Assembly (NCBI RefSeq): GCF_018873765.1
Contig: NC_057924.1
Coordinates: forward strand, 13,665,001-13,729,000
Reading direction: 5' to 3'
Source: Telopea speciosissima
Lineage: Eukaryota > Streptophyta > Magnoliopsida > Proteales > Proteaceae
DNA: 64,000 nucleotides
Below are positions 32,620 through 44,706 of the stretch, piece by piece. Numbering within the stretch: the first letter of the stretch is position 1; every line of letters starts with the position of its first letter. A program made the position numbers and the translations under genes. The notes under the pieces are model-generated. The model saw nothing but the letters and a program-made list of their open reading frames with translations, was not told the origin of the DNA and made no database searches.

Positions 32620-33365
32620 ATGGTCGAGGAAGGTGAGTATCTCCTTTAGCATTTGGTAAAAGAGTCTTATAGGTCATTTTTAGGGATATCAGGGTGCTTT
32701 GGCTTAGATGTAGGAGCAAGAGTCCTTCTTGAGAGAGATACCGATGTTTGTTCGTGTCCTGTTGTCATCATCGTCGGGAGATGAAAAAATTCAGTGCCTA
32801 CAATGGGTGTGCCCACTGCCGTTAGGACACCCGCAGCGCTACGGGGAGTATCCTGCGACTGTTCGCTCGGCACCACGAATGTACGTGGTTTGTACCCGCG
32901 ATGCCACAACTATACGTTCTATGGGTCCAAACCCCACAACGCTGCAAAGGAAAAAGTAAACCTTTATAGCCGTAAAATCCTAGGGTCACCCTATAAATAG
33001 AGGACCACCCTCCCACTTCACAACACACGAAAAAATTGCATTGGGAAGCATGTCAGACCATTTTTATCCCCTTTGGTTCTTTCTTGGCACCCCTAAGGTT
33101 CCTCCCTCTCACGGGCAATCCTCGATAGTCCCTTGGTGCCCTGAGCACGTGAGAAGGGAAATTCTTGAAGTTGGTCTAAAAGTGCATGCCTGATCCACTT
33201 ATTAGCCCAAAATACCCCAAGGAGCGTAGTCTTTCAAGAGAGAGAGAAAAAAATGGTTAGTCCCCTCCCCCTAGGAGGCAACCAAAAGTACACGTTTGGA
33301 GCGAAGGGGCCCTCCCCTTTTGACCCTCATAAAGTTGACCTCAAGAATAATTTTGGGGGTTTTGC
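32620..33365 (+). repeat. repeat P1 with TATA box, preceded by a partial arm copy
   Basis: 32627-32800 is a diverged relative of 33400-33600. It is followed by a segment (32805-33365) with a CCTATAAATAGAGGACC promoter-like block at 32989-33005, related to P2 (34310-34790), P3 (48510-48940) and part of 42003-42110. Shared blocks include TGGGTCCAAACCCCA, GACCATTTTTATC and TTAGTCCCCTCCCCCT. No coding sequence. Confidence 0.65.
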
Positions 33366-34262
33366 CAGTTTTCTATCCTTTATACTTCATAAAAAAAAAT
33401 TCGTCATGGTTGAGGAAGGTGGACAATACCTCATTTAGCATTAATAAGAAGGTCTTTTTAATCATTATTGTTTTATTATTACGGATGTGAGGGTGATATG
33501 GTCTTGGTGCATTAACAAGTCCTTTCGAGAGAGATAAGAATGTCAGTCCCCGTCCTGTTGTTGTCACTGTCAGGGGGGTTGGCAAATTCAGCGTCTAAAT
33601 TAGTTGATTAAGAACATGATGAGTCGATAATGTCACACAAATGTCAACCATAACCCAACATATATCCACACAAGGTCGAGGATAAACAACATTTTGACAT
33701 AGAAAAATAGACAATATTGTTAGATCAAATCTAGAATTACCATCTAAGACAAAATTACTACATTTTTAATCAACAAATATATTGTTACTAGGTCCTAGTC
33801 GTAATGAGATGGAATCAATGAAGATTTGGTTGTTTTGCTTATAATGTTTACATTTAGGGAGAGGGTTCTTTGAGCAAGTGAGTAGCCTATGCTCCCTTCA
33901 CACAAACTTTTTCTATTCGTTTTTTCTTTCCTCAAAAGAATTAACAAAAATAGTATGTGAGTAGGTGTAGGCTATGCCCCTTGCTCAGAGAGACATTTTC
34001 CTTCCCTTTATTCTACATTAATTTCTACCTATATATGGTTCTTTTGTCAAGATACATATCTTTTCATTAATTTTTTACTTTTAATGTCAAAACAAAAGGA
34101 GTAATAGACACACGACCATTGGTTATAAAAAAAGTTTTATTTTTTTGGTAGAATTGGTTATAAAACTATGATTTTATAGAAATCCGCCTATTGTTCCAGA
34201 TGACAAAAGTTTTTTAGGTGAGTATTGCAAGTCTATGAAAAAAGGTTGAACAACAGTTATCT
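33366..34262 (-). repeat. right arm of the large inverted repeat (copy D)
   Basis: Reverse-complement copy of 30418-31285 with scattered substitutions and small indels. No reading frame. Transcription across both arms would give a long hairpin RNA; that it happens is not shown. Confidence 0.75.
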
Positions 34263-34309
34263 TGACTTTCCTGGTCTCAAGCATTCCTCTCTCTCTCTCT
34301 CTCATGGTT

Positions 34310-35215
34310 GTTGACACAGTGGTCCGTACCCGCGACGCCATAGCTGTACATTATATGGGTCCACAAAGGAAAAAGTACACCTCCATGGAGTTCCAAATTC
34401 CTAGGCTCAGCCTATAAATAGAAGACCCCTCCCATTTCATAACACATGGAAAATCGCTTTGGGAAGCATGTCTAGACCATTTTTATCATTTTTGGTGTTT
34501 TCTTAGCATCCCTAAAGTCCCTCCCTCTCATGGGCAGTCCCTCGATAGTCCCTCGGTGACTCGAGCACGTGAGAAAAATAGTTCTCGAAGTTGGCCTAGA
34601 AGTGCATGCCTAATCCACTTTTTAGCCCGAATTATCCAAAGGAGTATAGTCCTTCAAGAGAGAGAGAGAAAAGCAGTTAGTCCCCTCCCCCTGAGTTAGG
34701 AGCCAACCAAAAGTACTCATTTGGAGTGAAGGGGCTGTCCCCTTTCAAACCTCATTAAAGGGTTGACCTTAAGTATAATTTCTTTACTCTCCTTTTAATT
34801 TGGCGTAATGTAATCCATTAAAGTAGCATTAGTGTAAATAGTAATTTACATGTGTAGATCATATATAACTTTCTTTTGATGCAATTAGTGTATAGTTAGT
34901 CAATCGAATGTTAGCTATATATGCATGTTCGAACTTCAGTATCTAGTCGAAAGATCAGTCTAATTAAGTGAGGTGAGTGCCTAATACCTTTCCGCCCTCG
35001 TAACCTGACCTCTTACCCAAATCTCTAACCAGACCATCTCGAATCAAATCTAACCCTTTCCACACACCATGGATCGGGCTACCCTTATGGGTCCTAGGCC
35101 CTCATCCTAGGTGGTGATCACTCCTTTTATCGTGTTCATCCAAACCCCCCAATCACCAAGGACCCAAACCGACCCCTGAAAGGGAATTCCCAGGTCACGG
35201 TACCTACAAGTAGCT
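34310..35215 (+). repeat. repeat P2 and LTR-end-like repeat R4
   Basis: 34310-34790 is a copy of P1 with CCTATAAATAGAAGACC at 34411-34427. 34800-35215 resembles the downstream half of R2: CTCGTAACCTGACC, TCCTAGGTGGTGA and a GGTACCTACA end. This is the same order as the LTR-like units elsewhere. Confidence 0.55.
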
Positions 35216-35417
35216 CTCAGAAGCCATCCAAGTTTTTGTTTCTATGTTATAGATTATAATTAAGGCCGATCGATTATCTCTTACCCTATATATCCGTTCC
35301 CCCAACTAAAAAAATAATAATGTTTAATCATTACCCTCTAATCTTTTTTTTTAGTAGAACATTACCCTCTAATCTTTACTTGTCCATTGTGGACACCTCA
35401 TTTTGTCACCCCAAAGA

Positions 35418-35696
35418 TCACTTTGATGATGATGAATATCCCTTGAAAGAAAATTTTCTCTTTGTGGCAAAATATATTTTGAGTTTAACTTCAATGTAGT
35501 CGGTAGACCATATATCTGTAAAAAGTGATGATTCAGATTTTGCCAGCCATGAGGTGATATTGTTGAGGCAAGAAGGTATGCTTCCAGATAGACTATTATT
35601 TGAAAGATCCAAAAAGCATAATCGTTGCATCTGCCACAATGACTTGGCTGGAAGATGACCAACAAATTGGTTTACTCTCATAAGGAGTGCAACCAA
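35418..35696 (-). pseudogene. LRR receptor-like protein fragment
   Basis: The minus strand encodes part of an extracellular LRR domain: LLMRVNQFVGHLPAKSLWQM, then LCFLDLSNNSLSGSIPSCLN and a spacer (WLAKSESSLFTDIW) ending in FATKRKFSFKGYSSSSK. This matches the last repeats and island region of plant RLP-type immune or developmental receptors. Only about 90 of roughly 900 residues are present, with no signal peptide, transmembrane segment or upstream LRRs, and the frame ends in repeat DNA. It is a relic, probably moved with the surrounding repeats. Confidence 0.75.
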
Positions 35697-35699
35697 ATG

Positions 35700-36718
35700 T
35701 GGGAAAGCAAATAACCAATTAAAAAAATGCTCATCTGGTAGAGTGGAGCAGAGCAGAGTTTTGGAGATTTATAGCAGCAATAGAGTGGAGTTCCCTTACT
35801 AGCAGATCCCAACAATGTTTTCTTTCTTTGCAGATTGCCGGAGAAGAAAGAGATAGATGGAGGAAGGTGACAATGGAAAAGGTTTTAGGGAGCTAGATTT
35901 GGGTTATAGGTTAAAAATGGTCAATGTCAACATTTAAAGGGTAATATGACCATTTTTAAATGTTTAACTACACTTACCGGTTTCAACTTAACAGAAAAGA
36001 CTTATTTGTAAGCCCTACAATCGTCCAGGGGAGATCCATGTAAATGTTGAACCTACATGGGTGTTCTGTTATTGTTTCAAACACCAGGGGGTGCATGTAA
36101 TTTGCTCATAAAAGAATAGTAAAATGAGAAGATTCACTGCACTTCGTGATGTATTAGAAAACCCTAAAGAATATTGAGGGAATTTAAATTAAAATTAAAG
36201 GGTAACAAGGTCAAGTGAAAAAATAACCACGAAGCATGAATTTATGAACTTATATAATAGTATTATATATATGGCTGATGTTCTTCGTGCCACACCGCAA
36301 CCTACGCCCAGACACCTATGTGTCATTTCGCCCACCCCTATGTGTCTGGGCACAAGCTGCGCCCCTGGCACAGAGAACATTTGGCCTATATATCTACATA
36401 TATATCATCATCATCATCATCATTATCACTAACTCAGTTTTTTGGGAGAGTAGTATCAGAAGGAGTGGACACTAGAGTTGATCTACATCTAAGCCTTGTA
36501 CCCTCTTGGAATTCATGATCTAATAGCTTGTTAGTTCATTTGTGGATATCATATCTCCTCTTAAATGGTAATTAAAACCTCTTTTTTAAATTATTTAATT
36601 TTCATCTAGTTACAAAATAGAACCTGACCCATGCCAACAGAGACAGAGTCCCCTCCAACTAGGCGATTCCCCAAGTCCCTGGGCAAACGGCTACCACTAA
36701 GACCTCTGTCTGCTGGCC
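35700..36718. other. non-coding, AT-rich, with a CAT microsatellite
   Basis: An (ATC)n run lies at 36407-36426. A stretch at 35930-36115 ends with GGGGGTGCATGTAATTTGC, reminiscent of Mutator-type terminal sequence but without a partner. Short frames here are not supported. Confidence 0.4.
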
Positions 36719-37936
36719 AAACGGCTACCCTCCAACCCCCGCAAACAGCCCCACTCGGTACACACCCAATTTATCTGTTTTGGGCTCTCTATTAGAGTAA
36801 AAATCTAAGACTCAAACATAGGACTGATCAAAGGGTGGTATTTTATTTTTACATGAAATTACTACTTTGCCCATCAAATTAACCATTTGCTCATTAAAGG
36901 GCAAGAGCGAAATCAAATGAAATAGAAATTCTGAAACAGCTCCTCTACTATTTCAGAATTTCTATTCCAATTAATTTCTATTTCACTGAAATAAGGTGCA
37001 AAAATCAAATCAAACAATTTCGTAATAGAAATCACCCTATGAAATTAAAGTAAAAATCATATCAAATCAGGCTTAAGGTGTGAATTTTGAACAAGAACTG
37101 AACTGAACAATTTAAACTGAAACTATAACCCAACTAATAAGAAAATGAATAATAAATGGTTTGAATCAATTTAACTGAACTGAACAATTTAAACTGAAAC
37201 TATAACCCAACTAATAAGAAAATGAATAATAAACGGTTCGAATCAATTTTTTGGACCGAAAAACCAACAGTTCTAAATTAGTAAAAATCGTTTAAAAGTG
37301 ATAAACCGATTAAATAGAGTAAACTTATTAAAAAAGATATATGATTAAATATACGTATTTAATTTCGCAAGTTATTAATTATGATCATTCTCTAGATATC
37401 CAAAGATCAAATTTATAATATAACCAATCCATATGGTACAACTAGGTGATTCACCCAAAACACTATACGGATAAGACGATTCATAAAATCTTTTGCCTCC
37501 CACGGTTGCATGTTCAAATGAATTCAACAATTTTGGCATTGACAATCTTTGGACTGTGATCTCCCTAACGCGAGCCACATGTAAGAAGATAAAAGATTTT
37601 AGAAATGGAAAAATGTAGGGCCTAAATCATTATATTGTATTTATTTTCTTCTATATAGGATCACCCAAGCTATATCGGAGAGTGATTTACATCGGAATCG
37701 ACATCAAAATTAACATATTCTAGGCATCTTACTTCCACACAAAATCAATCTGCTATGTTTGAAAACCAAGAAAAGGAAAAATTAAAAGGCCAAAGGTTCT
37801 GAAAACATCCATGGAGGGGATACAACTATGACCATAAAAAAGGAAGAGAGAGCTACCACTCCAAAGAACCATCCCTCTTCTCCTCTTCACTACTGGTCTC
37901 AACCTCGTCCTCACTAATCTCCTCCTCTATCCCCTC

Positions 37937-38577
37937 TTAGTTGTCACAATTGCCACCATCAGCCTGAGTAATCGCCGCAATTGGAGCCATCAAAGGGCCA
38001 GTCTCTGACGCTTTTGCAGTCGATGCAGCTCTAGCAGAGGCCATAGCCTCATCTCTCTCCCTCTGAACATCCTCCTCATGCATGACATGACATCATTAGC
38101 ATATCTTCTTTGCAAATTGCATAAACACACAGGGAACAAGAAGAACTTACCATCTGCGCCACCTTCTTGCTGAGCATCGACGCAATCTCCTTAAGGCTGA
38201 CCACCATCCCCAACAAATCGTCGTATTGATAACCGGGGACCTACACAGTTACACAAGAAAGGTTAAAACAAACAAGACAAAGTACGGATAAGTTACTAAT
38301 AGATAAATTGGATACTTACGAAATCAACACCGCAAGAGTATCCATCCACGGGCGACGAAGGCCTAGGGATGGGCACCTCCCTGCCTGAGCTGACGTATGA
38401 CCAGCCCAACGGTCTAAAGGTGGTGTTCAGCACCTTGGGAGGGCAAGATTGCACAGTAGATGACCTTGCCGGAGCAATAGGAGCTCCGGTGGGATGAGTA
38501 GACCCGACAGAAGTATCATCTCCGCTGCTATAGGCATCAACAGCAGCAGTCGCAAAAGATTCCGAGACGATAGTTTT
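37937..38577 (-). CDS. unknown three-exon antisense frame in repeat copy B
   Basis: Exons 38577-38320, 38240-38151 and 38074-37937 have GT-AG borders and join in phase to about 161 residues. They encode a Ser/Pro-rich part (SSGDDTSVGSTHPTGAPIAP, then GREVPIPRPSSPVDGYSC), a short helical part (YDDLLGMVVSLKEIASMLSK) and an acidic/Ala tail (RERDEAMASARAAS...). The same three exons, with the same lengths within one codon, exist in copy C. Upstream, a candidate exon ending YLRQTLPGPR (about 38655-38730) has lost its donor (ATAAGT instead of GTAAGT), so this copy is probably broken. I do not recognise the family. Antisense extra frames are known in some plant Ty3/gypsy elements, and that is the best guess for its origin. 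Confidence 0.45.
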
Positions 38578-40658
38578 CTGAACAACACCAAAGCACAATC
38601 AAGTCAAAATAAAACAAAACAAAAAAAAACAAAAATAACTTATCCGTGGACCAGGAAGAGTCTGGCGGAGATACACCAACTTCCACATCTTATGCTCACG
38701 GTAACATCCCCACAAATTCATCTAGACTAAAGAACGGGCGTCTACCCCCCTCAAGAACCTCTCCATCTTCTTCTTGGAGAGCCTCTCCGACTTCAAAACA
38801 AGTTGGGGAGGGGCCTAAGTACACAGGGCTTGTCCACACCAGGACATTGGCCGGTAAGCCAGACCACCAGGGTTCCAGGCATACCCCGTAGAGCCAGAAA
38901 AATTCATGTGTTAGGTCACTAGCCGTTAAGCAACCTCCAATTTAGCCTGGACCCTGAACTAGATGACCAGATTCAAAGTTTATTTCATTTTTTCTTCATC
39001 CTTGCATAGGTAACTCAACCGGATCGTTTTACATTTGAGTTGGGCTCGACTGAATTGGGCCGCCGAGATCGCCCATAAGTCTTGCAAGCCCATATCCCAA
39101 CATTTCACATTTTCACTAACAGATTTTGACTTCCTAAAAAAGGCCCAAATATCTTGATGATTTTGGTGTGTAACAGTGAAATTTGAAAACACAAGAGGAT
39201 AAAAAAAAAACCCCAAAGTAGGCTATATTTAAAAGACAGATATTTTCACGGTTTTAAGAATCGGGTATTGGATTGGTGAATCGTCGATTCGGATCAGAAT
39301 CGACTACAACCGTGACTGTGATTGATCTCAATTCCGACCAGTTTGATACCCTGGTTCATGGTCCAAAACATTAGAATTCTCTCTCTAAACTCCATAAAAC
39401 CAGAAATTTCAACACCCCACCCCACCCCAAAAAAAAGACCGAGTACAACCATGAATGTATGAAATCTTGAACCTTTCTCCATAAAATCAAAGAGAAAAGA
39501 CACAGACATAATCTTTTTTGTTTTTTAAATGAAATTGAACCTTAGACCTTAAAATTATGAAATCTATACTATTTAATGTGAAAGTAATTAAGGAAAGATA
39601 AGAAAGAAAAAGTTAAGAAGAACATTTTCTACCACCGTGGGTTTGGAAAAGTACACTACACCTATCTAGGGTCATTATTACTCTTCTTATTTTACGAAGT
39701 TGATAATGTTTCCTACTATACGAAATCGATAATTCTACCTTTGTCATGGGTGAAGGGAAACTGCCTATACACTCTCAGATTTGGCCTGGTAATTGGTTAG
39801 TCTCTAGTTAGCCCAATAAGTAAAGGACAGAATATGTGCCAAGTGAAACTGACTGAACCAGACTGATCTACACCCTCAAAATTAAGAAGGAGAAACTGAG
39901 GTGGAAAGACCAAATAGAAGTAGATCAGAGCTATATGATTAGATCCACCAGGATTGGATGGTTCAAAAATGACCCATCATAAGATAGAGTGATCCACAGA
40001 TATGTGAGAAGTTGAAGGGGGAAAAAATTCATACCTTAAATCTCCTATTATTTCTACGAGCAAAAGGAGGCATAATTGTGCAGCAAATGTTGCAGTTAGC
40101 AACCTATTATCATGCAAGATCACAATTAACAAAGAATATCAAAAGAGTTAAATAATAAGATATATTAACATTGAAATTGATCAGAATCAAAGCTAGCCTA
40201 ACAATTACGATTGTGAGGCCATCTAACCATCATATATTCACATCACACAAGAAATCCTAGGCAAACAAAAAAAAACCTCTTGAATCAAAGGGGGAGTTTT
40301 TGAACCTTTAGTGCAGCAAGGGCGCTCGAGTTCTTGAGACTGGGGAGGGCTGCCCTAGGGCTTGATTAAGTGAGAGATGAATGCTTGAGGCTATGTAGAT
40401 GTAGGAAGGTCAGGATCTCCGTTGTTCAATTTCTCTCTATAGAATCGCTATACTCACCTAAAAAGCTTTTGTCATCTGTAACAATGAGCGGATTTCTAAA
40501 ATCCATAGATTTATAACCAATGGTCATGTGTCTGTTACTCTTTTTAGGGTGCCGTTAAAGTAAAAAATCAATGAAAAGATACGTATAATCCTGAAAAAAG
40601 AACCATATATAGATAATAATTAATGTAGAATAAAGGGAAGGGAAACGTCTCTTTGAGC

Positions 40659-41307
40659 TAGGGGTGTCAATTGGTCCGGTTTCGGGCTATCAGTCCAGAC
40701 CCTTAACAGTTCCCGCTCTAAGGTGTCAACACAATAACCAGACCAATAAGCTTACCAAATCCAAATCTGATACCCAGGATCGGTAACTAATGCGTGATCT
40801 GGTTTCGGTTCCTAATTGGTTCCAAAACATTATTGAGCCCAAAACAAGGACAATGAGAGTTTCTCTAGGAAAACGGAACCTTCATCATACACAAGGAGAC
40901 AACTTTAAGAGTTCATGATTTCCATTTCAAACTCAACTCATATACTGATGATTTTTATTTTATTTTTTAAAAACTGATGACTTAAAGAGCAACAAAAAAG
41001 CGCCACTTAAAAGTCCCAAACAATGTAATACTATCAATAGGTTAGGGTTTAAAGCCTTTTAGGGTTTCAGATTTCTAATATCCCATTGGATTTGCTTACA
41101 TATCATCCGGTTCCAACGAGTCCAGTGCTACCGGGTCCTTAATAGGCTATTGGTTCTGAAACCGTTGGGAGACCCGGACCAGAATTGGCCTGGACCAATA
41201 GTATATCACTAGGACCAGATCCGTCCCAATAAGCTATTGGGTGGTCCGGTTCTTGTCGATCCGGATCAATTCCGAATTCCAATTCTTGTCCTAAATTGAC
41301 ACCTCTA
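40659..41307. mobile_element. non-autonomous hAT-type element (649 bp) in copy B
   Basis: Terminal inverted repeats TAGGGGTGTCAATT and AATTGACACCTCTA (reverse complement TAGAGGTGTCAATT) lie within 8-bp target duplications CTTTGAGC (40651) and CTCTGAGC (41308). The empty site CTCTGAGCAAGGGGCATAG is intact in copy A (about 30653). No transposase; the open frame at 41139-41333 is not meaningful. Confidence 0.88.
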
Positions 41308-41814
41308 CTCTGAGCAAGGGGCATAGTGTACACCTACTCACATGCTTCTTTTGTTAATTCTTTTGAGGAAAGAAAAATGAATAGAATTTTTTTTGTGATG
41401 GGATCGTAGGCTACCCACTTGCTGAAAGAACCCTCTCCCAACATGTAAACATTATAAACAAAACAACCAAATATTCATTAGTTCCATCTCATTAGGCTGG
41501 TACCTAATAACAATAAATCTGTCTTTTTAAAACATAGTAATATTGTCTTAGATGGTAATTCTAGATTTGGTCTAACCAAATTGCATGTTTTTCAATGTTA
41601 ATTAAAATGTTGTTTATCCTCGACCTTGTGTAGATATGTGTTGGTTTATGGTTGGCTTTTGTGTGAAATTACCGAACTCAACATGTTCTTAATCAAGTAG
41701 TTAGACGCTAGAGTTGTCATCCCCCGGACGATGACAACAATAGGGCGCAGACTGACATTCGTATCTCTCTCAACAGGACTTGCTCATGCACCATGACCAT
41801 ATCACCCTCATATC

Positions 41815-41815
41815 C

Positions 41816-41857
<42 letters not shown>

Positions 41858-41858
41858 T
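41815..41858. repeat. (AAT)n microsatellite
   Basis: About 14 AAT units at the point where copy A has a short AATAATAATAATAAC run, so this is a length-variable site. Confidence 0.9.
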
Positions 41859-42239
41859 TAAAAATAATAATGATAATGATTAAAAGACCTTTTTATTAAT
41901 GTTGAAGGAGGTACTATTCACCTTTCCAGGCCAAGATGAATTTTTTTGTATGAAGTATAAAGGTCAAAAAATTGGAAAAATCCCAAAATTTGGCCCCCTC
42001 GGACCATGGAGTTGTGCCCACTACTACTAGGACAGCCGCGGCGCTGCAGGGAGTATCCTATGGTTGTTTGCTCGGCACCGTGGATTACGTGGTTTGTACC
42101 CATGTGTAGATGTTGCATTTTATCACTCCTCCTGGCTATGACGATGAATGGACATTGTTGGGTGTCGACACTTCTCAAGGACTTCCCAGAACCTTGAAAA
42201 GCCCCTTTGAAGGCATCGGTTGTGCAAAGATCAGTTTTG

Positions 42240-43066
42240 ACCTCTGCAGCACCGCGGTAGTGTGAGAGATAATTTTGATTCCTCTCTGCTCCGCCGCAGA
42301 AGGGAATCAAAATTATCATTCCATCGTAAACCGCGACGAGATAATTTTATCCTTCTTTGTGGCATCACAGAGACCATTTTGCGGCGTCACAGAGCACCAA
42401 GGTCTCCTATAAATAGAGGACCCCCTTATTTAGGAGGAGGACTTCCACTTTCTTGGGAAGCGGCCCCTTCTGGTTTCTCTCCCCATTTTAGTGCATTAAA
42501 CACCCCGTTTGCCTACTTCGGGTTTTACCCCACTCCCATTCTGAAACTTGAGATTCCGTTACTCTGTTTGTGACTCGAGTTCCCAAAAATCCTACTTTTT
42601 CGTCATCCTTAACCATATCAAGCTCCGTTTCAAGCCGTTACTTTGCCCAAAATCTTAGTAGCGAAAGTTCCATTTTTCAGCCGTTGCTATGCTCAAAGTT
42701 TGAGTAACAAAATCCATATTATATAGCCCCTATCCTGTCTAATAAGTGGAAGGTGAGTCGACCATCCGTCTCCACCTGAGCAGGGAGACAACTTGCATAT
42801 CATGTGATTTGGCACTATTGCACGCATGTTTATATTTTCAATTTTCCTTTTATTACAGTATAATATAGATCGTTAAAGTCGTTTATTTTAGTGTACATAG
42901 TAAATGTCGGTTACTAATCTTTTCTTTCGTATGTTTGGTACATCATAATTTAACCTTGCATGCTGGTATATGACATATTATTAAGGGAGAATTTTCAAAA
43001 TCTAGCATCTAGTAGGAAGACCGGTTTATCCGGGAGAGGTGAGGTGCTAGCACCTTCCCATCCTTC
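42240..43066 (+). mobile_element. LTR-like direct repeat R1
   Basis: Collinear with R2 (47556-48280). Shared features are GGAATCAAAATTATCATT, GTCACAGAGCACC, the TATA block TCCTATAAATAGAGGACC (42402-42419), the CCGTTAC/GAGTAAC units, TCCACCTGAGC, and the end AGGTGAGGTGCTAGCACC. Just upstream, a hairpin pairs ATAATTTTGATTCC with GGAATCAAAATTAT. It is truncated at about 43066 compared with R2. R1 and R2 bracket copy C like a pair of LTRs, but no PBS follows R1. Confidence 0.65.
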
Positions 43067-44065
43067 GTCTCATGAGCAAACAACTACCCTCCAACTCAAA
43101 CAAACAACCTTATTTGGTACACACCCAATGCCTTTCCTCATTTGGGCTCTCTACTAGAGTAAAAACCTAAGACTCAAACAATAGGACTGGTAAAATGGTG
43201 GTATTTTATTTTTACATGAAATTACTACTTTAATTTGCCCATCAAACTAACCATTTGCTCATTAAAGGGCAAGAGTGAAATTAAATGAAATAGAAATTCT
43301 GAAACAACTCCTCAGCTATTTAAGAATTTCTATTCCAATTGATTTCTATTTCGTAGAAACAAGGTGCAAAAATCAAATCAAACAATTTTCGTAATAGAAG
43401 TCACCCCATAAAATTGAAATAAAAATCATATCAAATCAAGCTTAAGGTGTGAATTTTGAACAAGAATTGAACTGAACAATTTAAAACGAAACTATAACCC
43501 AACTAATAAGAAAATGAATAAAAAATGGTTTGAATCGATTTTTGGACCGAAAAACAACAGTTTTAAATTAGTAAAAACCGTTTAAAAGCGATAAACTGTA
43601 AAATCGATTAAATAGAGTAAACTGATTAAAAAGGATATATGATTGAATATACATATTTAATTTTGCAAGTTATTAATTCTGATCATTCTTTATAATATAA
43701 GCAATCCATATGGCACAACTATTGTTTTTTTTATAGAAATATGGCACAACTAGGTGAGTCACCCAAAATACTATATGGATAAGACCATTTATAAACTCTT
43801 TTGCTAGATCAGAGAGTGATCCAGATTAGAATCGGCATCGAAAACTAAGATATTCTAGGCATCTTATTTCCACACAAAATCAACCCGTTAAAACCAAGAA
43901 AAGTAAAAATTACAAGTCCAAAGGGCTTGAAAACATCCATGGAGGGGATAAAACTATGGCAATAAAAAAAAAAGGAGAAAGCTACCACTCCAACGAACCA
44001 TCCATCTTCAACTCTTCACTGTTGGTCTCGTCCTCGTCCTCTCAACTCTCCTCCTCTAACCCCTC

Positions 44066-44706
44066 CTAGTCATCACCATCACCACCATCAGCCTGAGTAA
44101 TCACCGCAATCAGAGCCATCGAAGGGTGAGTCTCTGAGGCTTTTGCAGTCGGTGCAGATCTGGCAGAGGCCATAGCCTCATCTCCCTCCCCCTGAACGTC
44201 ATTCTCCTGCATTACATGACATCATTAGTAAATCTTCTTTGCAAATTGCATAACCACACAGGAAACAAGAAGAACTTACCATCTGGGCCACCTTCTCACT
44301 AAGTGTCGACACGATCTCCTTGAGGCTCGCCACCATCCCCAACAAATCATCGTATTGATAACCGGGGACCTACACAGTTACACAAGAAAGGTTAAACAAA
44401 CAAGACAAAGTATGCGATAATTTACTAATAGATAAATTGGATACTTACGAAATCAACACCGCAAGAGTATCCATCCACGGGCGATGAAGGCCTAGGAATA
44501 GGCACCTCCCTGCCTGAGCTGACGTATGACCATCCCGGCGGCTGAAAGGTGGTGTTCAGCACCTTGGGAGAGCAAGATTGCGCAGTAGACGACCTTGTCG
44601 GAGCAATAGGAGCTCCAGTGGGATGAGTAGACCCGACAGAAGTATCATCTCCGCTGCTGTAGGCATCAACAACAGCAGTCGCAGAAGATTCTGAGACGAT
44701 AGTTTC
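44066..44706 (-). CDS. unknown three-exon antisense frame in repeat copy C
   Basis: Exons 44706-44449, 44369-44280 and 44206-44066 match copy B exon for exon (258, 90 and 141 nt against 258, 90 and 138) and stay open, giving about 162 residues to a shared stop. Here the upstream candidate exon ending YLRQTLPSPQ keeps a consensus donor (GTAAGT at about 44775-44780), so a fourth 5' exon is possible, although it has a stop a few codons further up. Composition: Ser/Thr/Pro-rich N-part, short helix, Asp/Gly tail. No known domain recognised. It runs antisense to the TATA-bearing R1/R2 repeats. Confidence 0.45.

Larger units (their letters stand above)
36719..42000 (+). repeat. dispersed repeat, copy B
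   Basis: Begins CCAAACGGCTACCCTCCAAC and runs collinear with C from 43078. It includes a duplicated AACTGAACTGAACAATTTAA block (internal duplication at 37097 and 37169 in B only), the antisense frame, and the A-like part from about 38990. A hAT-type element interrupts it. After that element the A-like sequence resumes to about 42000. Confidence 0.8.

Noticed and set aside
32667..33028. Several overlapping frames on both strands in repeat P1
   Set aside because: Not preserved in P2 or P3, so no sign of coding selection.
30418..34262. CRISPR or other array-like structure from the repeated segments
   Set aside because: Repeats are long, diverged, few and plant retroelement-like; no short direct repeat with regular spacers.
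41139..41333. Minus-strand frame within the hAT element
   Set aside because: Lies in subterminal repeats, lacks any transposase motif (no hATC or BED domain).
42262..42573. 103-residue plus-strand frame in R1
   Set aside because: Not conserved in R2, which has indels at the same place; it is LTR sequence with a TATA box in the middle.
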